Assembly: GCF_002964605.1 (NCBI RefSeq)
Contig: NZ_PQDH01000005.1
Location: 248,001 to 312,000, forward strand
From: Vallitalea okinawensis
GTDB taxonomy: Bacteria > Bacillota > Clostridia > Lachnospirales > PQDH01
DNA: 64,000 nucleotides
Direction of reading: 5' to 3'
A program made the translations under genes and the position numbers. The first letter of the stretch is position 1; each line of letters begins with the position of its first letter. Shown one piece after another: positions 1 through 7,668 of the stretch. Under the pieces are notes generated by a model, which was given only the letters and a program-made list of their open reading frames with translations, had not been told where the DNA came from and did not search any database.

Positions 1-602
1 TACTCCGAACTCTCAACACGATTTAAAATTACATTACCGACACCAATTTTCCCATTCATGGACTCGCCAGAACTTTCTGCTTCAATGATTCTAGCTAACC
101 ATAAAATATCCTCATCTGTATACCCTCTATAATCAACTAAATTATCAGGTACCGTTACGCCGTCTTTATATATTTTAACTTTGTAGGTATCCTGATCCCA
201 ATAGACATCTGCGCCTAATGTTTCACTAACAAATCTTATTGGCACAAAAGTACGGTTACTTACCAATTTTACGCCTTGTCTAATGGATGTGTATTGTCCA
301 TTGACATACGCATAATCCTCACCAATTGGTAATTGGATTTCAGTAGAGCCATCTCTTATAATGGCTGTCTTGTTTGGATGATCCCACTCAACACTATCAA
401 CACCTAGTGCTTCACTTACAAATCTTATGGGCACAAAGGTAGTTCCATCTGTGAGGAATGGATCGGCATCTGTGTAAATATACGTGTCGTTTACCGTGGT
501 GCAAATTGGTATTTGCGTTTCGTCTACACTTGCAGCTTTGGAAGGGACTACAATACAAGTTACTAGAAAAACAAACATAATAAAAGATAATAACTTTTTC
601 AT
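1..602 (-). CDS. Cell-wall hydrolase (SleB-like) with copper-amine-oxidase-N repeats, 3' part missing
   Basis: Read on the minus strand from an ATG at 600-602 with an AAGGAGG ribosome site just upstream; the gene runs off the left edge after about 200 codons. The N terminus (MKKLLSFIMFVFLVTCIVV) is a secretion signal. Two tandem copper-amine-oxidase-N-like units follow, each carrying TFVPIRFVSE-LG; these units usually anchor clostridial proteins at the cell surface. The last visible residues (LARIIEAESSGES...GVGNVILNRV) match the start of the SleB/Hydrolase_2 fold, with the likely catalytic Glu in the EAES segment. It probably trims peptidoglycan during spore or wall remodelling. Domain calls are from motif memory; the catalytic C terminus lies outside the window. 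Confidence 0.8.
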   Translation of the reverse strand, partial: MKKLLSFIMFVFLVTCIVVPSKAASVDETQIPICTTVNDTYIYTDADPFLTDGTTFVPIRFVSEALGVDSVEWDHPNKTAIIRDGSTEIQLPIGEDYAYVNGQYTSIRQGVKLVSNRTFVPIRFVSETLGADVYWDQDTYKVKIYKDGVTVPDNLVDYRGYTDEDILWLARIIEAESSGESMNGKIGVGNVILNRVESSE

Positions 603-706
603 TATTATCCCTCCTTCCTAAAATTAGTATAACACCTATCCCCTACGGATCTCAATAGAAGATACATGGATGAGTAGTAATTTTTTAACAAAACAGTATG
701 TAAGAA

Positions 707-757
707 AAGCACATAGCATGGACAAATTGCATAATGCTCACTGCCTTCTATGTGCTT
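707..757 (-). terminator. Terminator after the spoIID-spoIIQ operon
   Basis: AAGCACATAG (707-716) pairs with CTATGTGCTT (748-757) around a 31-base loop. On the minus strand the stem is followed by a T-rich tract. It lies just downstream of the SpoIIQ-like stop. Confidence 0.65.
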
Positions 758-779
758 AACATACTTTCAAACTTCATTT

Positions 780-1616
780 TTATTGAACTAAGTGATCACT
801 AGGGTTACATGGTCCATTGTCCTTCATTACTCTAAATCCAACATGTGAGCCTAAATTTAATGCAAACATGGTAGGTTCAGCAACTTGACCAATAACCTCT
901 CCTTTTTGAACAACTTGTCCCTGACTTACATTTACTTCTTCTGATAATTGTTCATATGTTGTCTTCCAACCTTCACCATGATCGATAACGATCATTGTTC
1001 CTTCTTCTTCAGTCTTTGTGATACTTTCAACAGAACCATCAGCTGCCGCAATAACATCTGCTCCTACATTGGCTTGAATACATAGGGCATCATTTGTACG
1101 GTAGAGATCTAATGTTGAATCATATATGCTGGCATCCATACTGAAGTCCATAACGACGTCACCTGTAACTGGCCACAACATATTTTGACTGTTATCATAA
1201 GGACTAAATGTTTCCTTAGCTTCTTCTTCCTGCTCTTTTTCCTGTTGTTCTTCCTCATCTGCTGGCGTTTCAGTAGCAGTCTCTTTAGCTTCATCCTCTT
1301 TTGGTGGCGCTTGGTCATCTGCTTGGTCTTCTTTAACAACAAGTAAATTATCACCCAATTCAGAGTTACCAGTCAAGTTGGTCACAGATTCCATATCGAT
1401 ATCTTGATTATCATCCAATACGGTCTCATCAGTTGGTTCTTGATCTGTATTCTGAGCAACTTTTTCTTCATTTAAATCAATCTTGGGTTCCTCTGCAACT
1501 TCCGGTTCTCGGTCAATGGATATAAATGTGAGTAAAAGTGTGATAACAACTATTGATGACAACAACAATATATAAAAACCATTTTCTTTAAACCGGTTAA
1601 AATGTTTTCTACTCAT
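780..1616 (-). CDS. spoIIQ: SpoIIQ-like M23-family protein, catalytic residues degenerate
   Basis: One N-terminal membrane helix (YILLLSSIVVITLLLTF) precedes a long Glu/Asp/Gln/Thr-rich linker to about residue 140 and a C-terminal LytM/M23 fold. In active M23 peptidases the metal is held by H-x(n)-D and an HxH. Here the first region reads TNDALCIQANVGADV, with no His, and the last reads GSHVGFRV, so only one His of the HxH remains. It is therefore probably structural. SpoIIQ is the forespore partner of SpoIIIAH in the engulfment channel, and the gene follows spoIID as in many Clostridia. The ATG at 1616 is preferred; a TTG three codons upstream sits closer to the GGAGGTGG ribosome site. Confidence 0.75.
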   Translation of the reverse strand: MSRKHFNRFKENGFYILLLSSIVVITLLLTFISIDREPEVAEEPKIDLNEEKVAQNTDQEPTDETVLDDNQDIDMESVTNLTGNSELGDNLLVVKEDQADDQAPPKEDEAKETATETPADEEEQQEKEQEEEAKETFSPYDNSQNMLWPVTGDVVMDFSMDASIYDSTLDLYRTNDALCIQANVGADVIAAADGSVESITKTEEEGTMIVIDHGEGWKTTYEQLSEEVNVSQGQVVQKGEVIGQVAEPTMFALNLGSHVGFRVMKDNGPCNPSDHLVQ

Positions 1617-1721
1617 GAAAAACAACCACCTCCGGTTATATTATAGCCATAGGTGGTTATATCTATACATCATTTCAACGATATAGATTGAATAAAATAC
1701 TTTAGTTATTAAACCATTCTA

Positions 1722-2681
1722 TTAATAAATATTATTGATTTGTACCCCCACATAATAATGTTCTAAAATCCCTTGATACTCCTTACCGTCTTTAGCCATT
1801 GCATTGGCACCAAATTGACTCATTCCAACACCATGCCCAAACCCCTTCGTAACAATACGCATCTCATCACCGGACTGAGATATGGTCATATTACTAGACC
1901 TCGTATTAAAAGCACTTCTTAATTCTTCACCACTGATCACTTCGTTACCAACTTGAACGCTTACTATGTATCCTGCTTCACTTCTTTCTAAAATCTTCAT
2001 CTGCTTGGCTAATGGCTCATCCGTTAGATAAAGTCCTGAAATGCTGGCTTGTAAAGAGACTTTAGCTGCATCTTCAGTTAAAAGATTTTGAACTTCGTAT
2101 TCCCCTGCATCTAAATCAAATGGACTATTGACGCTTTGTAAATAAGGTAATTCAAAATTCCATACATCATCAGCTGCTTGAGTTTTTCCTGCACTTATGG
2201 CATGATAAACTGCCTCTATGGGTTCATCGTTATAGACTAATATTTGACCCCTCGTCGCCTCAACCGCATCATTGATTTTTTTCATGTAGATATAGTAATC
2301 TTCACCCCATCTATCTTTCAACTCTTTTTCAGTTAAAAATGCCTGTCCTTGGCGGAAATCTGTGGATAAAACTTTTGTTCCAGTAATGATTTTTCGATAG
2401 GCATAAGTTCTCGCCGCTACAGCCTGCGCCTTTAATGCTTCTACATGATAGGATGCTGGTACTTCAGCAGCAACTACTCCAGCTATATATGTTTCCAAAT
2501 CCATGTTTTGTATCTCTCCGGTGGATTCAATTTTTAAATTAACAGAAAAGCCCGTTGATTCTTTCTCTTCTTTAACTTCCTTTTCGGTTCCAAGATTAAA
2601 AAGCACTGTCACTAGAGCTGGTAGCAATAATATGAGAAGGATCAATAATATGCCGCCAATCAGCTCATTTTTCAAAGGCAT
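1722..2681 (-). CDS. spoIID: Stage II sporulation protein D (SpoIID), lytic transglycosylase
   Basis: SpoIID cleaves glycan strands during engulfment, together with SpoIIP and SpoIIM. An N-terminal membrane helix spans about residues 9-30. The conserved core LETYIAGVVAAEVP places the catalytic Glu at residue 73, and the family C-terminal block GFGHGVGMSQFGA-AMA is intact. Length (319 aa) is normal. It is first in an apparent operon with the SpoIIQ-like gene about 100 bp downstream. The Shine-Dalgarno AGGGGAG directly abuts the ATG, so translation may begin at the TTG two codons in (2675). Confidence 0.92.
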   Translation of the reverse strand: MPLKNELIGGILLILLILLLPALVTVLFNLGTEKEVKEEKESTGFSVNLKIESTGEIQNMDLETYIAGVVAAEVPASYHVEALKAQAVAARTYAYRKIITGTKVLSTDFRQGQAFLTEKELKDRWGEDYYIYMKKINDAVEATRGQILVYNDEPIEAVYHAISAGKTQAADDVWNFELPYLQSVNSPFDLDAGEYEVQNLLTEDAAKVSLQASISGLYLTDEPLAKQMKILERSEAGYIVSVQVGNEVISGEELRSAFNTRSSNMTISQSGDEMRIVTKGFGHGVGMSQFGANAMAKDGKEYQGILEHYYVGVQINNIY

Positions 2682-2728
2682 CTCCCCTATTCTCTATATA
2701 TAAACTCCAGGTCTTTTCAAATCTCAAA

Positions 2729-2757
2729 TAATTATGAAACTACCTGATTTATATTAA
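2729..2757 (-). promoter_or_regulatory. Possible sigma-E-type promoter for spoIID
   Basis: On the minus strand TTAATATA (2750-2757), a 13-base spacer and CATAATTA (2729-2736) resemble a sigma-E promoter (ATATT-like -35, CATA-like -10), 48 bp upstream of spoIID. spoIID is sigma-E controlled in Bacillus subtilis. The match is loose. Confidence 0.35.
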
Positions 2758-2871
2758 AATTACACTATATATAATGTGTATGAAGAACATGATACATTCA
2801 TTCACAAGAAGAGTAATTAGAAAGAAGCATATGACAACTCATATACTTCTCTACCATATCTTTTTCACTTA

Positions 2872-2994
2872 TTACTTGCCTTTGCGACGTGAACCACTTG
2901 CATGTTGGATTTCTGGTACGGGCTTCTCTTCATTCTTTTGTGGTCCCCTATAACGCTTATGCTCCCAAGATGATTTTTGATCTTTTTTTGCCAT
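2872..2994 (-). CDS. 40-residue basic protein at the end of the NHEJ operon
   Basis: A short ORF begins MAKKDQKSSWEHKRYRGPQK and is rich in Lys, Arg and Gln. It starts 17 bases after the polymerase stop codon and has a good ribosome site (AAAGGAG, 8 bases before the ATG), so it is probably translated from the same mRNA as ku, the ligase and the polymerase. I do not recognise a family. The composition would suit nucleic-acid binding, or a small spore protein, since NHEJ in Bacillus is expressed in the spore. Function unknown. Confidence 0.55.
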   Translation of the reverse strand: MAKKDQKSSWEHKRYRGPQKNEEKPVPEIQHASGSRRKGK

Positions 2995-3011
2995 ATGAAC
3001 ATCTCCTTTAA

Positions 3012-3902
3012 TCAATGATTATTTAAATACCCTAAGATAAAATCTAGACTTTGCCTCATCTGTAGAATGCCTTCAAAGGCATCTCCCCTTTGTTCCAGTC
3101 GTTCTGCTATACTCATTAAGGTAAAGTCCTGTGGTCTTATACCAGCTTCAACTTCCTCCCATGAAACGGGAGTAGAAACAGTAGCGTACTCTGTTGCTCT
3201 TGGTGAATACGCCGTTATAATGGTTTTTCCTTGCCACATTTGAAGATAATCAAAATATAATTTACCATCTCGTTTATTTACAGAACGTTCTATTGTAATT
3301 TTACCTGGATGCTTATCCGATAAATACTTGGCTAAAAACAGATTCACATCTCTAGCTTCTTCATAGGTATACTTCTCTTCTATAGGTACATAGACTTGTA
3401 AACCTGTTGCACCTGATGTTTTTATAAAGGATTTTAACCCTAAGCCATCCAGCATATCTTTAGCCCATAGCGCTACTTCAATCACTTCTTCAAAAACTTG
3501 TCCTTTTGATGGATCTAGATCCAAAACCAGATTATCTGGGTGATCTGGTTTTGATACTTGGTTGAACGCTGTGTGCAATTCAATGGCAGCTTGATTCCCT
3601 AACCACAGAAGTGTTTGCAAATCGTCCAGTAAGATATAATCCTTTTCATGCCAATTGAATGTAGGCACCCAATCCGGCGTATAATCCGGAGCATTTTTCT
3701 GAAAGAAGCTCTTTCCATCAACCCCATCCGGATAACGTATACTGGTCAATAGCCGTTGCTTGCTATACCTCAAGATAAACGGACTTAATACCATTAAATA
3801 CTTAACATAGGCTGTTTTATCAATGCCTAAGTCTGCCCAAAGGAGTTTATTGGGGTTGGTAATCTTTAAATTATATTCTTTTAGTGCTTCTAAATTTGTC
3901 AC
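3012..3902 (-). CDS. LigD-type NHEJ polymerase (primase-polymerase, AEP family)
   Basis: A stand-alone polymerase domain (296 aa) equivalent to the polymerase module of LigD, which fills gaps with ribonucleotides at broken ends. The metal-binding DLDP motif lies at D128 and D130. The region KTSGATGLQVYVP (161-173) corresponds to motif II, and LYFDYLQMWQGKT supplies the third Asp. In motif II many homologues have GLH; here Gln169 takes the His position. It overlaps the ligase gene by 4 bases (GTGA), implying translational coupling; the start is GTG behind GAGAGGAG. Confidence 0.88.
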   Translation of the reverse strand: MTNLEALKEYNLKITNPNKLLWADLGIDKTAYVKYLMVLSPFILRYSKQRLLTSIRYPDGVDGKSFFQKNAPDYTPDWVPTFNWHEKDYILLDDLQTLLWLGNQAAIELHTAFNQVSKPDHPDNLVLDLDPSKGQVFEEVIEVALWAKDMLDGLGLKSFIKTSGATGLQVYVPIEEKYTYEEARDVNLFLAKYLSDKHPGKITIERSVNKRDGKLYFDYLQMWQGKTIITAYSPRATEYATVSTPVSWEEVEAGIRPQDFTLMSIAERLEQRGDAFEGILQMRQSLDFILGYLNNH

Positions 3903-4837
3903 TCTACCAACTCCTCTCCTGAAGCTTCATCAGGTTTCATTTTCGTAAACCCTTGTATTTTAGCATGTCTTAAATGACCATCATTGGTCCACTCAAAAAA
4001 ATGAATCCAGCAAGTTAATAAAGGATTGAACCAAATGGTATCTTCTTGATAGGGTAAATTAATAAAAGGTGCCTCATCACGTTTTAACTGATGAGCATAT
4101 TGGTATAATAGCTGCATCTCCTCTTGTTTCAGACCTATAGATACATTGCCAATATAAATCAACTGATTATCTCTATAAATACCTATTGGAATAGATGCCG
4201 GTTGTCCACTTTTCATATGGATACCACCAACAACGCCTAAAATCTTTCTACTAATTTTATTCTTATACCAATAATCGTGTTTTTTCCCAGCTATATAAGG
4301 ACTATCTTTATTTTTTGATACAACTCCTTCATAGCTCTTTTCCTTCATAAGGTGATAAAGTTGATCACCATCATTAAAAGTGCGACTTATCGCTATTGTC
4401 TCATTCTCTATTAGTATCTCTTTCAATATATCTTTTCTTTCATTTAGCGGCTTCTGCCTTATATCTTCATCATTAACAGCTAAACAATCAAAGACGATAT
4501 AGTGGACTGGTTTGATCTTTTGGTAATGGGCTGCATGAACCCCTTTACTGCGTTCTCTAATTAGAATATCTTGAAATGATGGCTTATTCAGTTCATTGAA
4601 AACAACAATCTCTCCATCAAGTAAAGCGTTGTCACATTTCAGCAGTTTGTTGATTTGCTTTAGCTCCGGAAAGTAAGTTCCTCTCTTATTACCTTTCTTC
4701 GTAAATATTTCAAAGGCATCATCGTTGACCTGACTAACTCCTCGAATACCATCCCACTTTATTTCATGTATCCATTCAGAACCTTGTGGTATCGTTTTAT
4801 TTTTATTAGGTTCCATTACTCGAATCAGCTTATTCAT
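3899..4837 (-). CDS. ligD: ATP-dependent DNA ligase of the NHEJ system (LigD ligase domain)
   Basis: Seals DNA ends in Ku-dependent non-homologous end joining. The nucleotidyl-lysine motif EIKWDGIRG puts the AMP-accepting Lys at residue 27. LLDGEIV and the motif-IV-like YEGVVSK follow, then an OB-fold region. At 312 aa it holds only the ligase domain; the polymerase is a separate downstream gene, unlike the fused LigD of Bacillus or Mycobacterium, and no phosphoesterase domain is present. It starts 5 bases after the ku stop with no strong ribosome site, so it is probably coupled to ku translation. Confidence 0.9.
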   Translation of the reverse strand: MNKLIRVMEPNKNKTIPQGSEWIHEIKWDGIRGVSQVNDDAFEIFTKKGNKRGTYFPELKQINKLLKCDNALLDGEIVVFNELNKPSFQDILIRERSKGVHAAHYQKIKPVHYIVFDCLAVNDEDIRQKPLNERKDILKEILIENETIAISRTFNDGDQLYHLMKEKSYEGVVSKNKDSPYIAGKKHDYWYKNKISRKILGVVGGIHMKSGQPASIPIGIYRDNQLIYIGNVSIGLKQEEMQLLYQYAHQLKRDEAPFINLPYQEDTIWFNPLLTCWIHFFEWTNDGHLRHAKIQGFTKMKPDEASGEELVE

Positions 4838-4842
4838 ATGCT

Positions 4843-5691
4843 TTAGCTAGCTGAGGTTTTTTTCTTAGTTGTTGTTTTTTTCTTCTTAGCAACTTCTTTT
4901 TTCTTAGTCGTTTTTTTCTCTTTTTCCGTTTCTTTTATACTTGCTTGTAAAGCTTCCATAAGATCAATAACGTTCTTTTGTGGAATTTCTGGAGCTACTT
5001 GAACTTCTTGTCCAGATATTTTTTGTTCAATGATATTTCTTAGAGCAATACGATAATCATCGGTATATTTGCTAGGATCAAATTCAGTTGTTAAGTTATC
5101 AATCAGTTGAGTCGCGATATCTAATTCCTTTTCTGCCACATCGTTGCTTTCAGGTAATCCAGGAACAAGTGATACTTCTCTAACTTCATCAGGATAAAAA
5201 ATGGATTCTAGAACAAGAATATTATTATAAACCCTTAAAGCTGCTAACGTTTGCTTATTCCTTATTGTGATCTTAGCTATGGCAATCTTTCCTGTGTCAC
5301 CCATGGCTTTTCGCAGTAAGCTATAAGCTTTTCCTCCTGTTTCTTGGGGTGATAGATAATAAGATTTATGAAAATAAATAGGGTCTATTTCCTTTAGATT
5401 AACAAAATCAATAATATCAATGGTACGTGATTGGACCTGAGTCTTAGCTGCTTCAAAATCCTCATCGGTAATAATGACAAAATGTCCAGGTTCGTACTCA
5501 AAACCTTTAACAATATCATTTTCAGTTACTTGTTCATCACATGTTTCGCAAACTTTCTTGTATTTAATAGGTGTGTGACATTTCTTATGCAGATAGCGAA
5601 AACGTATATCTTTATCCTCTGTAGCTGCAAACATCTTTATTGGAATATTAACTAATCCAAAGCTAATAGAACCTTTCCACATGGTATGCAT
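4843..5691 (-). CDS. ku: DNA end-binding protein Ku
   Basis: Bacterial Ku homodimer that threads onto double-strand ends and recruits the ligase and polymerase. The start MHTMWKGSISFGLVNIPIK and the family block HKKCHTPIKYKKVCETC...ND-VKG-E are typical. Length is 282 aa. The C-terminal tail is Lys/Thr rich (from about residue 255), as in other Ku proteins where it helps DNA binding. It heads the NHEJ operon, with GGAGG seven bases before the ATG. The cluster is divergent from the TauE gene. Confidence 0.95.
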   Translation of the reverse strand: MHTMWKGSISFGLVNIPIKMFAATEDKDIRFRYLHKKCHTPIKYKKVCETCDEQVTENDIVKGFEYEPGHFVIITDEDFEAAKTQVQSRTIDIIDFVNLKEIDPIYFHKSYYLSPQETGGKAYSLLRKAMGDTGKIAIAKITIRNKQTLAALRVYNNILVLESIFYPDEVREVSLVPGLPESNDVAEKELDIATQLIDNLTTEFDPSKYTDDYRIALRNIIEQKISGQEVQVAPEIPQKNVIDLMEALQASIKETEKEKKTTKKKEVAKKKKTTTKKKTSAS

Positions 5692-5828
5692 TAAAACACC
5701 TCCTTAAAAGTATTTTTCCAAATGTTACGGACTTTGTATCAGGTATTTTCGTGGCAATCTAAGTTATATTTACCATTTAGAATTTTTGCAAAAAAATGAG
5801 TAAAGGCAATCCAAAAATGAACAATGTG

Positions 5829-5898
5829 TGAACCTTGTTCACTTTATATTGACTTTACCATCTCAACAACTTATAATCTATAATGAACTTGATTCACT
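5829..5898 (+). promoter_or_regulatory. Consensus promoter bracketed by two near-identical operator repeats
   Basis: TTGACT (5849-5854), 17 bases, then TATAAT (5872-5877) form a near-perfect sigma-A promoter for the TauE gene. TGAACCTTGTTCACT (5829-5843) lies just before the -35 and TGAACTTGATTCACT (5884-5898) covers the expected start of transcription. Both are imperfect palindromes, and their centres are 55 bases apart, about five helical turns. This fits a looping or cooperatively binding repressor. No regulator gene is adjacent. Confidence 0.7.
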
Positions 5899-5944
5899 AA
5901 AAACAAAACATTATTCAATAAATAACTATGACAGGAGGATTTTC

Positions 5945-6748
5945 ATGTTAATGAATTTAATTATAGCTATTATCGCTGGCTGGGGTGCTGGAGTTGTCAC
6001 TGGTTTAGTAGGCGCATCTGCAGCCGTTATCATTACGCCAATGCTTGTAACCTTCGCTGGTTTTGATCCATTTATCGCCATTGGTATCGCCTTAGCTACA
6101 GATGTATTTGCATCCGGTATCAGTGCGTATACTTACTCGAAACACGGTAATATAGAAGTTAAAAAAGGTATGTATTTAGCCATCTTTGCTTTTATATTTG
6201 CAATTGTGGGTAGTTATTTATCCACTTTTATAGAATCTTCTTCATTAGGTAATACATCTGCGCTAATTACATTGCTTATGGGTATTCGTTTCTTAAGAAA
6301 ACCATTAAATGAATCTGTTGCAAAAATGAAAGAAAGTAATAAATTCAAATTCTTTCAAGAGAGACCTGTATTTAGCTCCATATTTTTTGGTTCAATTATC
6401 GGTATAATCTGTGGATTCGTTGGTGCAGGTGGCGGTATCATGATTCTATTGATCCTATCACTTATTTTAGGATACGAGATGAAAACAGCCATCGGTACTT
6501 CTGTTCTCATTATGATATTTACGGCTTTTGCAGGGGCTGTAGCGCATTTCGCTATACCGTATGAAGCTGTTGGTATGGATACAACAACTCAACTGATGTA
6601 CACAGCTGTTTGTGTTGTAACTGGTTTGATTGGTGCTAAAATGGCTGCTAAGTTTGCTAACTTTGCATCAGAAGAGAAACTAAATAAAGTAGTTGGTGTT
6701 ACATTGACTATTTTAGGAGCTGTTATGGTTATTCAAAAATGGATTTAA
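5945..6748 (+). CDS. TauE/SafE-family membrane exporter
   Basis: A 267-aa membrane protein of the TauE/SafE (DUF81) family, whose members export sulfite, sulfoacetate or other small anions. Two homologous halves each carry the Gly-rich motif: GLVGASAAVIITPML near the N terminus and GFVGAGGGIMILLIL in the middle. The reading frame is open further upstream, but the ATG at 5945 follows AGGAGG and starts at the first membrane helix. It is transcribed alone from a consensus promoter flanked by two operators. The substrate cannot be told from sequence. Confidence 0.85.
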   Translation: MLMNLIIAIIAGWGAGVVTGLVGASAAVIITPMLVTFAGFDPFIAIGIALATDVFASGISAYTYSKHGNIEVKKGMYLAIFAFIFAIVGSYLSTFIESSSLGNTSALITLLMGIRFLRKPLNESVAKMKESNKFKFFQERPVFSSIFFGSIIGIICGFVGAGGGIMILLILSLILGYEMKTAIGTSVLIMIFTAFAGAVAHFAIPYEAVGMDTTTQLMYTAVCVVTGLIGAKMAAKFANFASEEKLNKVVGVTLTILGAVMVIQKWI

Positions 6749-6764
6749 GGTCTAAAAAACAATA

Positions 6765-6798
6765 AAGAAGCTAACTCAATTTTCTGAGTTAGCTTCTT
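6765..6798. terminator. Bidirectional terminator between TauE and K+ channel genes
   Basis: AAGAAGCTAACTCA (6765-6778) pairs perfectly with TGAGTTAGCTTCTT (6785-6798). It sits between converging genes and has T-rich flanks on both sides. Confidence 0.85.
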
Positions 6799-6800
6799 GT

Positions 6801-7643
6801 TTATTTATCCCTTGGTAGTTTCTCACCACAATGAGGACAATAGTTATATGGATATTTTTCTTTTAATTCTACGTGATAATCCGTTTCTTTATCTTTCTTT
6901 TGCTTATTAATTTCTTCCATAAACCCTGAGCTTAAGATACCTGTTGGCAATGCTACCAGACCAATACCTAATACGGCAATAATAGCACTGAGCAGTCTAC
7001 CACCATCAGTAGTTGGATAAATATCACCATAACCTACTGTTGTCAAAGTAGCTATAGCCCACCATAGAGCATCTGAAAGTGTTTCGAATTCTGGATTTAT
7101 ATCTCTTTCAATATAAAACATCAATGATGCAGCAATGAATATTAACATCAATGTGATGGATATTGTCATTACCAGCTGTTCTTTTTCATTTTTTAAAACC
7201 CTCATCATGACATTCATAGATTGATAATAGCGACTTAACTTAAATAATCTTAATAGCCTAAAGAGACGGTCCATCCTTAACACGCGCAAATCGATAGCTA
7301 GTAAAAAAGGTAAATAGGTAGGTAAGATAGCTACCAAATCAATTAACGCCATACCACTAAAAATGTACTTCATCCGGGCTCGCCACTTAGGTAACCCTTC
7401 AAAACGAACATCTGCAGTATAAATTCTTAAGGCATATTCTACTGTAAAAATACCAACTGAAACATATTCAATAATATTATAAGCCAGAGGCCGATTACCA
7501 GCATCATAACCCTTATTATATTCTAAGAAGACGACTAAAATATTAACCACAATTAAAGTTGTAATGAATATATCGAACATAACACTTCGGCGGTCATCTA
7601 CATCTCCTTTTTCTATAATTTCATAGATTCTGGCTTTCATCAT
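6801..7643 (-). CDS. Voltage-gated potassium channel with C-terminal CxxC knuckle
   Basis: Six-helix Kv-type channel. The voltage-sensor helix S4 is Arg-rich (LRVLRMDRLFRLLRLFK, about 119-135), and the selectivity filter TLTTVGYGD lies near residue 205. After S6 the protein ends YCPHCGEKL, half of a zinc ribbon, which may join with other subunits of the tetramer. The annotated GTG further upstream abuts GGGAG; the ATG at 7643 lies 8 bases from it and is the better start. Probably sets membrane potential. Confidence 0.88.
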   Translation of the reverse strand: MMKARIYEIIEKGDVDDRRSVMFDIFITTLIVVNILVVFLEYNKGYDAGNRPLAYNIIEYVSVGIFTVEYALRIYTADVRFEGLPKWRARMKYIFSGMALIDLVAILPTYLPFLLAIDLRVLRMDRLFRLLRLFKLSRYYQSMNVMMRVLKNEKEQLVMTISITLMLIFIAASLMFYIERDINPEFETLSDALWWAIATLTTVGYGDIYPTTDGGRLLSAIIAVLGIGLVALPTGILSSGFMEEINKQKKDKETDYHVELKEKYPYNYCPHCGEKLPRDK

Positions 7644-7668
7644 TTGTAACACTCCCTAACTCATTTAA

